A stretch of 64,000 nucleotides of DNA from Sphingomonas sp. Leaf357. GTDB lineage: Bacteria; Pseudomonadota; Alphaproteobacteria; Sphingomonadales; Sphingomonadaceae. The translations under genes and the position numbers were made by a program. This document shows, piece after piece, positions 51,385 through 60,931 of the stretch (position 1 is its first letter; every line of letters begins with the position of its first letter). The DNA lies in the NCBI RefSeq assembly GCF_001423845.1, contig NZ_LMPM01000001.1, positions 1,631,398 to 1,695,397 of the forward strand. The letters run 5' to 3'. Under the pieces are notes generated by a model. The model saw nothing but the letters and a program-made list of their open reading frames with translations, made no database searches and was not told where the DNA came from.

Positions 51385-51585
51385 TCATCCGGGAATTGGC
51401 GGAATGCCACCGCGATCGGCGTCGGAGCAGTCCTTGCGGCTGTGATCCGCATCGTTCGCGATTTTCTGGCGTTGGCAATTGCTGGCTTCCGTAAATTCGT
51501 AGCTGAACCCGATCGGGCCGCTGACGTCTTCGAATGTGATCGCCTTTTCCAGAATGCTTTCGCGAACCGACCGCGAGATCGGCAT
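51385..51585 (-). CDS. Possible small hypothetical protein
   Basis: 66 aa. The codons have the high GC3 expected here (SVRESILEKAITFEDVSGPI, then GFSYEFTEASNCQRQKIAND), better than any other frame in the stretch. The frame stays open upstream of the ATG for about 16 codons (CLDADRQIM...), so it might be the remnant of a longer gene. No ribosome binding site or family is recognised. Confidence 0.25.
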   Translation of the reverse strand: MPISRSVRESILEKAITFEDVSGPIGFSYEFTEASNCQRQKIANDADHSRKDCSDADRGGIPPIPG

Positions 51586-51987
51586 GATCTGCCGGTCGGC
51601 ATCCAGGCATCCCGCGCGTCGGGCCGGCCTGCTCTGCGGTCAGGACATCCCAATACTGCTTTTACTACATCGGTCACCGGAAATACTGGCACTATCGTAT
51701 CTGTTTTCTCACGGAGGTCTGAGAATACTTATCTGAACGGGACTCATGCTTTCAAGTTGATCGGTATGTTCTTTGTTTCGGTGCGCCGCGCGCTGCGTGT
51801 CGGAGTTCTATCGGCCGAGGCATCGTCGCTTTATGCCGCTGCCGGTGGCGGTACGTCCAAGTTTCGCACCGGCGGGTATTTCATCCCCACGTGATGCGTT
51901 TGGGGTGAAAGCCGAACCCGCGATCCTGCGGGCGCTCGCCCTAAAATCCCGGGCGGAATATTGCTGAACCGACCGAACGTCCGCCGA

Positions 51988-52479
51988 TCAGCGGAGATGC
52001 ACGGCAGTGTAGATCACGATCGCCCACAACGCCGCGAGCAGCCCGATCAGGATGTAAAGCTTTGCCAGATAAGACAATTTTCGGTTCGAGGATCGCGTAG
52101 CATTCTCGCCCTGAGGGCCGGGCAGGAAGTTCGCCTCGACCACGTCGCCGGCGCGCAAGGCGGAATTCACTTCCAGATCGCTGAGCGGAGTCAGGAATTC
52201 GCAGCCATAGGCCAGCCCGACGCGTCGCACGATTTTCACCCGACGGCGCAGCGCGCCCCCGATGCTCAATCCCACCACCGATCCGATCGGCAGGTCCGCC
52301 AGGGTCGACATGCCGAAACCCGACAACGAGAGATCTTCGATCATCGCATCGATCGGTTCCTCGCGCTCTGTGCGCAAGGTTACCTGGCGCTCGGCGGGCA
52401 TGCGCGGAGCGGTTCGGTTATCCAGATAGACCTGCGCGGCCAATCTTAAACCAGAAGTTTCACGATCCAGGATCGTCAT
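51988..52479 (-). CDS. PilZ domain protein with C-terminal membrane anchor
   Basis: 163 aa. The PilZ motifs are an Arg-rich RMPAERQ before the barrel and EDLSLSGFG, which fits [D/N]xSxxG. The C-terminal 25 residues form one membrane segment (LAKLYILIGLLAALWAIVIYTAVHL). It probably binds cyclic di-GMP at the inner membrane. It faces away from PrsK across a 529-bp space. Cyclic di-GMP control of exopolysaccharide or motility is typical for the family. Confidence 0.8.
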   Translation of the reverse strand: MTILDRETSGLRLAAQVYLDNRTAPRMPAERQVTLRTEREEPIDAMIEDLSLSGFGMSTLADLPIGSVVGLSIGGALRRRVKIVRRVGLAYGCEFLTPLSDLEVNSALRAGDVVEANFLPGPQGENATRSSNRKLSYLAKLYILIGLLAALWAIVIYTAVHLR

Positions 52480-53008
52480 CGTGCATGTTCCAGGCGTGTT
52501 TCTAATTATTTGAGTATTACAACAGATCGAAACACGAAGACGTCAAATGAATACCAAGGTCTCAACGAGCTTTCGCGCGAAACGAAAGTCGCGATATCCG
52601 CATATCCAGGTGCAACCCCTCCGAAATTCGGTATGGGGAATGACATTCAAGAAATCAAGTGGCATTTTTACGAAATGATTCGGCTTGGCGTAATTCTCTC
52701 GATGATCCGGCAAGTGTTGATTCCGTTCCCGTCCGATAAACGTCCGATGTTCCGATCGATGGGCCGACACATGCAACACGATCGTGCCGCGGATGTCGCG
52801 GGGCCTTGCCCGCTCTCCGGTGCAACCCGCCGTGTTCGGGCGCAACTTCGCGCGGAGTGTCGATTGGGGTTTTTACGTCGCCCGTTATGTTATAGGGCGT
52901 TGCAGGCGTTGAGGGGCGGCAGATCATGAACGGGCGGGACGATGCAGGGTGTGGGCGACCGCCTGAACGCCGGCCTGTGCGTGAACCTGCGCTCGAACGG
53001 GCAACCTC
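52480..53008. other. 529-bp non-coding space between PilZ and PrsK genes
   Basis: Lower GC than its neighbours, with AT-rich runs (AAGTGGCATTTTTACGAAAT). Short open frames on both strands have no ribosome binding site and unlikely composition. It probably holds the divergent promoters of the PilZ gene and prsK. No sigma-54 match as good as the one at 51339 was seen. Confidence 0.55.
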
Positions 53009-55084
53009 ATGCATTTCATAGTATATTGGAGCCTCGTCCTTTCCACGATCTGCTATGCGGCGCTCGCCGTGTGGCGGTTGTCGATCGCCCGCCGCCATCC
53101 GCGCGCCCTGCATCTCGGCCTTGCCTTTGCCGGCATGGCGGTGTGGACCGCGTCGCTGCTGATCGGATGGCCGTGGCTGCTCGCGATCAGCGAACCGCTG
53201 CGCGATCTCGGCTGGCTCACTTACATCCTGTGGACGACGCGCACCTTCGAACAGGATGACGATGCCCGTCGGACCATTCGGATCTATTGCGCCTCGCTTG
53301 GTGTGCTGGTCGTGGTGCGGGCCGGGCTCTCGCTCGCCATCGCGCAAGGGGATCTGAGCGACACGGCCGCGTATACGTTGACGATCGTGATGCTGTCCGC
53401 GCACTGGCTGTTCGCGCTCGGTGGCTTGGCCTTCGCGCATTTCCTGTACCGCGCCACCGGATCGTCGGCCGCCTCCGGCTTCCGCCTGATCGTCGTCGCG
53501 CTGGGGGTGATCTGGGCCTACAATCTCAACCTCTTCACCTTGATGCTGCTCGGCTATCCGCTCGCGGTGCTGCTGCTGCAGGGGACTGGCCTGCTCGTCC
53601 TCGCGCTCGTACCGGCGCTGGCCCTGGCGGCGCGGCGCAAGGAACGCTGGAAGGTGACCCTGTCGCGACAGGCCACCACCCGCTCGTTGCTGTTCGTCGC
53701 GATCGGCACCTATTTCGTCATCCTCTCCACCGCCACCCGCGCGCTGATCTGGGCCGGGGGCCATGCCGCGGATCTGGCAAAGCTGATCGTCGCGGTACTG
53801 CTCGCGCTGACGGTGCTGGCGATCGGCCTGCTGCCCAAACTGCGCGCCCGCGTGAAGGCGCTGTTCGTCAAGCATCTGTTCGAACATCGCTATGATTATC
53901 GCAGCGAATGGCTCCGCTTCAGCGCGACGATCGCCGACCGGACGATGCCCAACCTCTCGGCCGAGGAACGCGCGATCCGCTCGGTCGCCGACGTCACGGA
54001 ATCGCTCGGCGGGGCGCTCCTGCTGGCCGAGCGCGGCGATCGGCTGGCGCTGGCCGGCAGCTGGCAATGGACCACGCCCGATCCCTTCTCGCACGCTCTG
54101 CCGGTCGATCCGCAATGGCTCGACGACCTCGCGCAGAGCGCCCGCATCCTCACGCTCGACGAGATCCGCACGACCGGAGGATCGATGCCGGAAGATACCG
54201 CCGTGCCGGACTGGCTGCTGCGCGAGCACAAGGCCTGGGTGGTGGTGCCGTTGGCACGCTCGGGTCGCTTGGTCGGCATCATCGTGCTCGGCCGTCCCCG
54301 GCTCGATCGCGATCTCGACTGGGAGGATTTCGATCTGTTGCGTGTGATCGGCCAGCAGGTGACGGTGCATCTGACCGATGCGCAGAATCAGGCCGAGCTG
54401 GACGAGGCGCGCCGGTTCGAGGAATTCAACCGGCGCTTCGCCTTCATCATCCACGATCTCAAGAACGTTGTGTCCCAATTGTCGCTCGTGTCCAGCAACG
54501 CCGCCCAGCACGGTGCCAACCCGAAATTCCAGGCGGCGATGGCCAAGACGCTGGAGAATGCCACCGGCAAGATGACGACGATGCTTTCGCGCCTATCAAC
54601 CGATCGCCAGATCGCCGAACCGAACCTTGCCGAGGTCGATCCGGCCGATCTGCTGTCGCGCATCTCGCGGGAAAGCTATGCCGACGGGGTCGTCACGCTG
54701 TCGATCGAGCAGCATTGCAAGATCCTCGCCGATCAAGAGCAATTGTCGATCGCGATCGAACATCTGGTGACCAATGCGATCGAGGCCAGCCCGGCGGGTG
54801 CGCCGGTGACCCTGTCGCTCACGATCTGGGATGGCATGGTCGTCATCGCGGTGGAGGATAAGGGCGAGGGGATGACGCCCGATTTCATCCGCAAGGAATT
54901 GTTCAAGCCGTTCGCCTCGACCAAGAAGAACGGCTTCGGCATCGGTGCGGCCGAGGCGCGCTCCCTGGTCCTGGCCATGGGCGGCGATATGGAAGTGATC
55001 AGCGTTAAGGGTTCGGGAAGCCGTTTTGCGCTAAAGTTCCCCGTGCTGCGTTCGCCTGAAGAAGAGAGACTGCAATCGGAATGA
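53009..55084 (+). CDS. prsK: PEP-CTERM system histidine kinase PrsK
   Basis: 691 aa. The first 280 residues form about eight membrane segments, as in PrsK. A GAF-like domain follows (about 300-460). The kinase core has the phosphoacceptor His482 in FAFIIHDLKN, N-box HLVTNAIEASP, and G-boxes VEDKGEGM and STKKNGFGIG. It is coupled to prsR by ATGA. PrsK/PrsR controls expression of exosortase/PEP-CTERM and exopolysaccharide genes in other bacteria; a PEPxxWA-CTERM protein is encoded 6.5 kb away. Confidence 0.87.
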   Translation: MHFIVYWSLVLSTICYAALAVWRLSIARRHPRALHLGLAFAGMAVWTASLLIGWPWLLAISEPLRDLGWLTYILWTTRTFEQDDDARRTIRIYCASLGVLVVVRAGLSLAIAQGDLSDTAAYTLTIVMLSAHWLFALGGLAFAHFLYRATGSSAASGFRLIVVALGVIWAYNLNLFTLMLLGYPLAVLLLQGTGLLVLALVPALALAARRKERWKVTLSRQATTRSLLFVAIGTYFVILSTATRALIWAGGHAADLAKLIVAVLLALTVLAIGLLPKLRARVKALFVKHLFEHRYDYRSEWLRFSATIADRTMPNLSAEERAIRSVADVTESLGGALLLAERGDRLALAGSWQWTTPDPFSHALPVDPQWLDDLAQSARILTLDEIRTTGGSMPEDTAVPDWLLREHKAWVVVPLARSGRLVGIIVLGRPRLDRDLDWEDFDLLRVIGQQVTVHLTDAQNQAELDEARRFEEFNRRFAFIIHDLKNVVSQLSLVSSNAAQHGANPKFQAAMAKTLENATGKMTTMLSRLSTDRQIAEPNLAEVDPADLLSRISRESYADGVVTLSIEQHCKILADQEQLSIAIEHLVTNAIEASPAGAPVTLSLTIWDGMVVIAVEDKGEGMTPDFIRKELFKPFASTKKNGFGIGAAEARSLVLAMGGDMEVISVKGSGSRFALKFPVLRSPEEERLQSE

Positions 55085-56436
55085 CGCGGGTGGCCAAGCA
55101 GAAATTATTGATCGTGGAGGACGATATCGGCCTCCAGAGCCAGCTCGAATGGGCGTTCGAGGCGTATGACGTGATTGTCGCGTCCGATCGCAAGGCGGCG
55201 CTTTCGGCGGTGCGCAATCACAAGCCGGCGGTGGTGACGCTCGATCTCGGCCTGCCGCCGGACGCGGATGGCGCGACCGAGGGGCTGGCGACATTGCGCG
55301 AGATCGTCGCGATCAGCCCCGAGACGAAGGTCATCGTCGCGTCGGGCCATGAGGCGCGCGAGAGCGCACAGACCGCGATCGCCCTGGGTGCGCACGATTT
55401 CTACGCCAAGCCGATCAACATCGCCGACCTGGGCCTGATCGTCGCGCGCGCGTTTCATATCCATGCGCTGGAAGCGGAGAACCAGAAGACGCCGCGCGCC
55501 GCCAGTTCCGCCAACGGCATCATCACCGGCTCGGCCGAGATGATGGAAGTGCTCCGGACGATCGACAAGGTCGCCGACGCGGAAGCCACGGTGATGCTGC
55601 TCGGCGCGTCCGGCACGGGCAAGGAATTGCTCGCCAAGGCGATCCATACGAAGAGTTCGCGCTCGCGCGGCAATTTCGTCGCGATCAACTGCGCGGCGAT
55701 CCCCGATACCTTGCTCGAAGCCGAACTGTTCGGCCACGAACGCGGCGCCTTTACCGGCGCGGTGAAGATGACGGTCGGCAAGATCGAGATGGCGCAGGGC
55801 GGCACGCTGTTCCTGGACGAGATCGGCGATGTCCCGGCGCAGACCCAGGTCAAGCTGCTGCGCTTCCTGCAGGAACGCGTGATCGAGCGGATCGGCGGGC
55901 GCAAGGCGATTCCGGTCGACACGCGCGTCGTCACCGCGACGCATCAGGATCTGGCGACGATGATGCGCGAAGGGCAGTTCCGCGAGGATCTGTATTTCCG
56001 CCTGGCCGAGATCGTGGTGAAGGTGCCCACGCTGGCCGAGCGGGACGGCGACGCGGTGTTGCTCGCGCGGCATTTCCTGCAACTGGCGCGCGATGCCAAG
56101 CGGACCAAGGCGAAGGGCTTCACGCCGGACGCGCTGGCCGCGATCGCGGAATGGCCGTGGACCGGCAACGTGCGCGAACTCGAAAACCGGGTGAAGCGCG
56201 CGACGATCATGGCCGATGGCGCGATGATCACCGCGCGCGATCTCGATCTCGGCGCCGCCGCTTCGCCGGTGAAGCGCGCCGAACTGCGCGTGGCGCGGGA
56301 GCGGGCCGACCGGCTGGCCATCGCCGAGGCGATCGCCGCCAATAACGGCAATCTTTCGGCCGTCGCGCGCGACCTCGATATCTCGCGCCCGATGCTCTAC
56401 GATCTGATGAACAGCTACGGCATCTCCAAGGGCTGA
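55081..56436 (+). CDS. prsR: PEP-CTERM-box sigma-54 response regulator PrsR
   Basis: 451 aa. Receiver domain with phosphoacceptor Asp55 in TLDLGLPPD; AAA+ domain with Walker A GASGTGKE (about 175) and the sigma-54 contact loop GAFTGA (about 222); C-terminal Fis-type HTH (NLSAVARDLDISRPMLYDLM). It activates sigma-54 promoters. Its stop codon sits in the hairpin at 56434-56453. The sigma-54 promoter at 51339 is a candidate target, but no binding site was defined. Confidence 0.9.
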   Translation: MTRVAKQKLLIVEDDIGLQSQLEWAFEAYDVIVASDRKAALSAVRNHKPAVVTLDLGLPPDADGATEGLATLREIVAISPETKVIVASGHEARESAQTAIALGAHDFYAKPINIADLGLIVARAFHIHALEAENQKTPRAASSANGIITGSAEMMEVLRTIDKVADAEATVMLLGASGTGKELLAKAIHTKSSRSRGNFVAINCAAIPDTLLEAELFGHERGAFTGAVKMTVGKIEMAQGGTLFLDEIGDVPAQTQVKLLRFLQERVIERIGGRKAIPVDTRVVTATHQDLATMMREGQFREDLYFRLAEIVVKVPTLAERDGDAVLLARHFLQLARDAKRTKAKGFTPDALAAIAEWPWTGNVRELENRVKRATIMADGAMITARDLDLGAAASPVKRAELRVARERADRLAIAEAIAANNGNLSAVARDLDISRPMLYDLMNSYGISKG

Positions 56437-56453
56437 TCCCAGCGCCGGGATCA
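56434..56453. terminator. Bidirectional hairpin made of two stop codons
   Basis: TGATCCC-AGCGCC-GGGATCA: a perfect 7-bp stem. Its first three bases are the prsR stop (TGA) and its last three, read on the other strand, are the flippase stop (TGA). It could terminate both converging transcripts, though no T run is present. Confidence 0.6.
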
Positions 56454-57902
56454 GGCCGGCTGGACCGATCCGTTGCGGCGATGCCGGAGGAAGCGCGTCA
56501 GTTCGTCCAGCAGCGGATGCCGCGTGAGCTTAAGCGAGACGATCCACAGACCGACGCCGAGCGCGACGCTAGCCAGGCACAGCGGCAGCGGCGTGCGCGG
56601 GTTCCAACCCTCGAACGACATGAGCAGCGCGGCGGGCAGGCAGGCCGCGCCGGTCAGCACGGCGGATCGGCCGTAGAGGCGGAAGATCCGCGCCGGCGCG
56701 GCACCCGACAGCCGGCTCATCGACGGCAGATATAGGATCAGCCCGAACAGCGCCTCGACGATCCGTCCGGTCGCCGCCGCCGAGATGCTGAACGTGCACC
56801 CGATCGCGAAGGCCGCCGTGCCGAACGCGGCACGGATCGCTTCGAACCGGGTCTGCTTCTTGATCTCGTCATGGATGACGAACAATTCCCAGTTCATGCC
56901 GAAGGCGAGCACCACGATCTGGGACGCGAGCAGGAGCGACAGCACCGGCGCGGCGTCGACCCATTTGATGCCGTAGAGATTGACGATGATCGGCCCGGCC
57001 AGGATCGCGCTTCCAGCCAGCAGCGGCCACATCACGGACACGATCATTTCCAGCGAAATCACGAAGCTCGTCGTGACCGAGCCGTGCTCGCGATAATCCT
57101 TCGACAGCTTCGTGAAGGCGAAGCGCGAGGCCGTGCCGTAGATGTTGAAGAAGATCATGTTCGAGATGTTCGACGCGCGCGAATAGAGGCCGAGCGCGGT
57201 CAGGCCGAGCATCTTGCCCAGTACCAGTTCGCAGATGCGCCACGACAGCGCGGCGACGCCGCTGATCGTCAGCATCCGCGCGCCAAACATCGCGATCGGC
57301 CGCCAGTTATCGACGCTGAGCCGGAACCCCATATGCTGCCGGCCGACGATGTTGTTGGCGATCGCGCTGAAGAGCGCCGCCGCCAGCGACGCATAGGCCA
57401 TGCTCATATAGCTGTAGCCGAGCCAAGCGAGCGTGACCTGGCCGGCGGAGGTGAGCAAGGCGGTCGAGGTGGCGATCGTGGTGGAGGCCCGGAACTGCAT
57501 TTCCCGCTGCATCATGGCGGCGGGGCGGAATTCGAGGATCTGGATCAGCGGGATGAGCGCCAGGCAGCGCAGCACCGGGCCGACCCCCGGATCGCCGAGC
57601 CACGGCCCGGCCCGAAAACTGACGGCGTAGATCGCGATCGCGATCAGCGCGTTCAGCGCGAACGTGATGGTCATCGCGGTGCGCAGACGAAGCTCCGGCA
57701 TCTCCTTTTCGCGGATCACGTAGGAGGCGGGGCCGGCGGTGGACAGGATCGACAAGATGCCCACCGTCGCGACGGCGATCGCATACACGCCCATCTCGCG
57801 CGGCGACAGGAGGCGCGCCAGGATGATCGAGCCGAGCAGGGTGACGACGAAACTGCTCGCCTGTCCACCCAGCGCCCAGCCCAGCAAGCGGCGGGTACTC
57901 AT
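56451..57902 (-). CDS. Polysaccharide flippase (Wzx-like, MOP superfamily)
   Basis: 483 aa with about 12-14 membrane segments; N-terminus GWALGGQASSFVVTLLGSIILARLLSP is typical of O-antigen or exopolysaccharide flippases. It would move a lipid-linked repeat unit across the inner membrane. It converges with prsR and is divergent from the glycosyltransferase gene, fitting an exopolysaccharide locus. Confidence 0.85.
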   Translation of the reverse strand: MSTRRLLGWALGGQASSFVVTLLGSIILARLLSPREMGVYAIAVATVGILSILSTAGPASYVIREKEMPELRLRTAMTITFALNALIAIAIYAVSFRAGPWLGDPGVGPVLRCLALIPLIQILEFRPAAMMQREMQFRASTTIATSTALLTSAGQVTLAWLGYSYMSMAYASLAAALFSAIANNIVGRQHMGFRLSVDNWRPIAMFGARMLTISGVAALSWRICELVLGKMLGLTALGLYSRASNISNMIFFNIYGTASRFAFTKLSKDYREHGSVTTSFVISLEMIVSVMWPLLAGSAILAGPIIVNLYGIKWVDAAPVLSLLLASQIVVLAFGMNWELFVIHDEIKKQTRFEAIRAAFGTAAFAIGCTFSISAAATGRIVEALFGLILYLPSMSRLSGAAPARIFRLYGRSAVLTGAACLPAALLMSFEGWNPRTPLPLCLASVALGVGLWIVSLKLTRHPLLDELTRFLRHRRNGSVQPA

Positions 57903-58032
57903 GCTTTTTCCATGTCCGGCGACGTACCTCCAACACCGTCGGCGATGGTGTTCGGCCTCGGTTTAGCGACCAAGTGTTGATAGTTCACCTATATATTGCC
58001 ATGCGAATCCGCGAATCGCGAAGGATCTGACG

Positions 58033-58809
58033 GTGCAAGGCCCCATCACACAAGCGGATATGGTCGTGATCTGCGCCGTCGATAACCGCGACTTCCTGTC
58101 CCGGTGCCTGATGCGGTCGCCCGATGTGGCGGGCGGCACCCTGCCGGTCGTCACGGTGGAGGGCGCGGCGTCGATGACCAAGGCGTATAACGAGGGCCTG
58201 TCGCGCACCGATCGGACGATCTGTCTCTTCGCGCATCAGGACGTCTATCTGCCGAAGGGCTGGCAGGCGCGTGCCGTCGCGGCGCTGAACGCGCTCAGCG
58301 AATTCGATCCCAAGTGGCAGGTCGCCGGCCCGTTCGGTCTCGATGCGCGCGGCGAAGCTTTCGGCCGGGTCTGGGACGTGTCGCTCGCCCGCGAATTGGG
58401 GCATCCGTCCGGCCATCCGGTGGCGGTGCGATCGTTCGACGAGCTGCTGCTGATCCTCCGGCGCGAGCCGAACTACCGCTTCGACGAAGGCCTGCCGCAT
58501 TTCCATCTCTACGGTACCGATATCGCGCAGAGCGCCTTGACCAGCGGTCGCAGCGCCTATGCGATCGATCTGCCGGTCATCCACAACAACCAGCCGGTCA
58601 ACCGGCTGGATGGCGGATATGGCGAGGCGTACCGCTACTCGCGCCGCAAATGGCGCGACCAACTGCCGATCTTCACTTCGGTGTCCACGCTGTCGCGCAA
58701 TCCGCTCGATTTCTGGCGCGCCAATCGCGGTGCCAAGGCGCGACCGGCCAGGACGACGACGTTGCTGGCGGATTCGGTCGAGGCGGCCCGCCAGGCGGGA
58801 TACGAATAG
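58033..58809 (+). CDS. Glycosyltransferase-like protein (Glyco_tranf_2_5 type)
   Basis: 258 aa, GTG start with AAGGA upstream. The segment CLFAHQDVYLPKGWQ has the HQDV motif of this family; AAVTKAYNEGL-like and GPFGLDARGEAFG parts surround it. The C-terminal half carries DLPVIHNN. It probably adds a sugar to an exopolysaccharide or glycolipid. It ends 3 bp from the stop of the wall hydrolase gene on the other strand. Confidence 0.7.
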   Translation: MQGPITQADMVVICAVDNRDFLSRCLMRSPDVAGGTLPVVTVEGAASMTKAYNEGLSRTDRTICLFAHQDVYLPKGWQARAVAALNALSEFDPKWQVAGPFGLDARGEAFGRVWDVSLARELGHPSGHPVAVRSFDELLLILRREPNYRFDEGLPHFHLYGTDIAQSALTSGRSAYAIDLPVIHNNQPVNRLDGGYGEAYRYSRRKWRDQLPIFTSVSTLSRNPLDFWRANRGAKARPARTTTLLADSVEAARQAGYE

Positions 58810-58812
58810 GGA

Positions 58813-59808
58813 TCAGCGCGGCGGCTTCGCTCGGTTCGGCTGCGGCAGCGCGGTCGTTTCCAGATCGGCGCGCAGGACGACGATGCGGTCCAGCGCCGGA
58901 TCGAGCCGCGGTTTCTCGGTGGTGATGAGGACCAGCGGCTTCTGGTCGATCGCCAGGGCCCTGGTCGTGCCGCCCGGTCGCAGGAGCGGTTGATCGGGCT
59001 TTTGCGCGGTGGTCGTGGCGGCAGCGGTTGCGCTCTCGGTGGCCGGCATCCCGGGCACGTCCGGCTCGGCATTGGCATAACCCTGCGAGAAGTACGTCGC
59101 CGGGCGCCAGGTGCCGGCCCAGCGATAGAAATCGTGCATTCCGATCGTGCGGATCTTGGCCATGCTCGCCGCCCAATAGGGCACGACGTAATCGGCGTGA
59201 TAATGCGTGGCGTGGCCGACCGGCGCATACACCCGGCCGCGCAGCGCCGCGGTGGCGATCGCCATCGCGTGCGCCCAGCCGCCGGGGTTCGGTTCTCGTC
59301 GCAGCGATCCGTCGCACGCGAACGTGAACTGGCAACCGGTGGTCCGCTCCGAACCCTGATAGACGACTCCGCAGATCGAATTGGGGAAGGCGGCGCTGCG
59401 CACGCGGTTCAGCACCACCTGCGCGACGGCACGTTGCCCAGCGTCGCTTTCCGATCCGGCTTCGTAATAGACCGCCTGTGCGATGCAGTGCGTGGCGCGC
59501 TGCCGGGCGGGGGCGTCCTCGGCGATCACGAAAGGCCGCGCCGCCGGGCCGGCATTGTGCAGCGGCACGTTGCGGTTGATCTCCTCCGCCGTCTGCGGGG
59601 CGATCGGCTGATACGTCACGGCGGTGATGTCCGGTGCGCCCGGCGGGGCCGCGGGCGGCACGACCGGCGGCGGGGCGGGGAGGGTGCGGGGTGTTCGTGT
59701 CGCGGATTGCGTGTGCGGTTTGGGCGCGTCGCGTTCGACCGGAAGGATCGCGGCGCAGGCCACGATCGCGCAGAGCGCCGCGCCGATCCCCAACAGTCTG
59801 TTGTCCAT
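58813..59808 (-). CDS. SleB-like cell wall hydrolase
   Basis: 331 aa from the ATG at 59808; a longer frame to 59928 is possible. A short N-terminal membrane segment (LLGIGAALCAIVACAAIL) and a Pro-rich linker come before the hydrolase_2 domain: AQAVYYEAGSESDAGQRAVA with the catalytic Glu in YYEA, VVLNRVRS and FACDGSL. It cleaves the glycan of peptidoglycan in the periplasm. A role in wall remodelling or in making room for export machinery is possible. Confidence 0.85.
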   Translation of the reverse strand: MDNRLLGIGAALCAIVACAAILPVERDAPKPHTQSATRTPRTLPAPPPVVPPAAPPGAPDITAVTYQPIAPQTAEEINRNVPLHNAGPAARPFVIAEDAPARQRATHCIAQAVYYEAGSESDAGQRAVAQVVLNRVRSAAFPNSICGVVYQGSERTTGCQFTFACDGSLRREPNPGGWAHAMAIATAALRGRVYAPVGHATHYHADYVVPYWAASMAKIRTIGMHDFYRWAGTWRPATYFSQGYANAEPDVPGMPATESATAAATTTAQKPDQPLLRPGGTTRALAIDQKPLVLITTEKPRLDPALDRIVVLRADLETTALPQPNRAKPPR

Positions 59809-59962
59809 GTGCCCCGATCGATCCATCGCGCGGCGCATTGCCATCGATCGCGTTAAGATCGCGTTCGTCGCGCAGGCCGGTCGCGCCGATGCGACGGGCG
59901 CTTTGACAAGCTTCCGGAACTTGTCCACACGACGTTAACCATAACGAGAAGGGAAAAAAGGG

Positions 59963-60856
59963 GTGGAAGGCGCAAGAACACGCCGCCGGCCCCGGTGGCT
60001 GGTGTGGGTGCCCCGGCTCTGGATCGCCATCGCTGCTGTGTTCGTCCTGTGGCAGACGATGACCTATCGCGGTCTGTCGTCCTTGGCCGCCGAATGGCAG
60101 TTCAACGAATTCGGCTTCTATCACCCCGCGCTCACCTTCCTGGTGCTGGTGCTGATCCTGTGCTCGCCGTTGCTGTTGCTGCGTCTGGTGGCGCGGCGCC
60201 GTCGGCGGCGCGAACCGGTCGAGCCGGTGTCGCCGCTGCAACGCGCGATCCGCGTGACCTCGCGCCTGCTCGCCACGCTGATCGGGGCTGCCGTCGCGGC
60301 GGTGCTGGCCGCGATCTTCATCGCCGCCTTCACGCTGTTCCTGCCGCGCGACAACGGACCGCCGCATCACATTTCCGCCAACGACGATCTCACGGTGCCC
60401 GCGCTCGGCCCGGCGGAAATCCGCGGTCGCGTCCTCTACGACAGCACGGCGGTGTTCAACGAGGATTTCCGCATCGGGCATAGCGACACGCGCTTCGCGC
60501 CGATGGTCGGGGATACGGGCGATCGCACGGCGATCCGCTACTTCGTCGAATTGCCGGCATATGGCTTGCCCGATCGGCAGGATCTGATCTCGGTCCATCG
60601 CGGGGTGCTGCGCGAAGGCGGGCTGCCGGGCGAGTTGATCAACCTCTATCGCTACGCCGGATTCCGCATCGCGCCGCGTTACTATGTTTTGTATGCGTCG
60701 GGATCGTCGATGCGGCGCTCCTATCTGGTGACGGCGGCGGAACTCGTCGTGCTGGCGCTGTTCATCGCCCTGGTCGGGGCGCTGTACGCCTATCGCCGGC
60801 GGCGCTTGCGGCGGCTGCAGGAGGAGCCGGAAGCGGTGGAGCCTGAGGTCGTCTGA
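59963..60856 (+). CDS. Hypothetical membrane protein with periplasmic domain
   Basis: 297 aa, GTG start with GAAGGG upstream. Four membrane segments: about 14-32, 54-75, 100-122 and 262-282. Between the third and fourth is a soluble part (HHISANDDLTVPALGP onward) that probably faces the periplasm. The C-terminus is basic and then acidic. I do not recognise the family. It is divergent from the SleB-like gene. Confidence 0.65.
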   Translation: MEGARTRRRPRWLVWVPRLWIAIAAVFVLWQTMTYRGLSSLAAEWQFNEFGFYHPALTFLVLVLILCSPLLLLRLVARRRRRREPVEPVSPLQRAIRVTSRLLATLIGAAVAAVLAAIFIAAFTLFLPRDNGPPHHISANDDLTVPALGPAEIRGRVLYDSTAVFNEDFRIGHSDTRFAPMVGDTGDRTAIRYFVELPAYGLPDRQDLISVHRGVLREGGLPGELINLYRYAGFRIAPRYYVLYASGSSMRRSYLVTAAELVVLALFIALVGALYAYRRRRLRRLQEEPEAVEPEVV

Positions 60857-60931
60857 ACCGCATCGTGTTTAACGGTCCGGTAACCGGGCCGCGTAACCGC
60901 GCAGTAGCGCGGCCGGCGCCATCACGGTCTC

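Larger units (their letters stand above)
51180..51987. other. About 800-bp gene-poor stretch with a sigma-54 promoter match
   Basis: No well-supported gene is found. GC is lower than around it and the base pattern is patchy. It contains a strong -24/-12 promoter match at 51339-51353, one possible short coding region on the minus strand (51385-51585) and a weak plus-strand frame. It separates the glycoside module from the PilZ/PrsK region. Confidence 0.6.

Noticed and set aside
51127..51894. 255-codon plus-strand frame after the GH130-like gene
   Set aside because: Its start lies inside the GH130-like gene; codon use changes along it and no domain is seen. The part after 51370, downstream of the sigma-54 match, is also unconvincing.
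52510..52929. 139-codon plus-strand frame before prsK
   Set aside because: No ribosome binding site, low-GC first half and Arg/Cys-rich second half unlike a real protein.
52655..54511. 618-codon minus-strand frame opposite prsK
   Set aside because: Gln/Arg/His-rich reverse frame; prsK has all kinase motifs.
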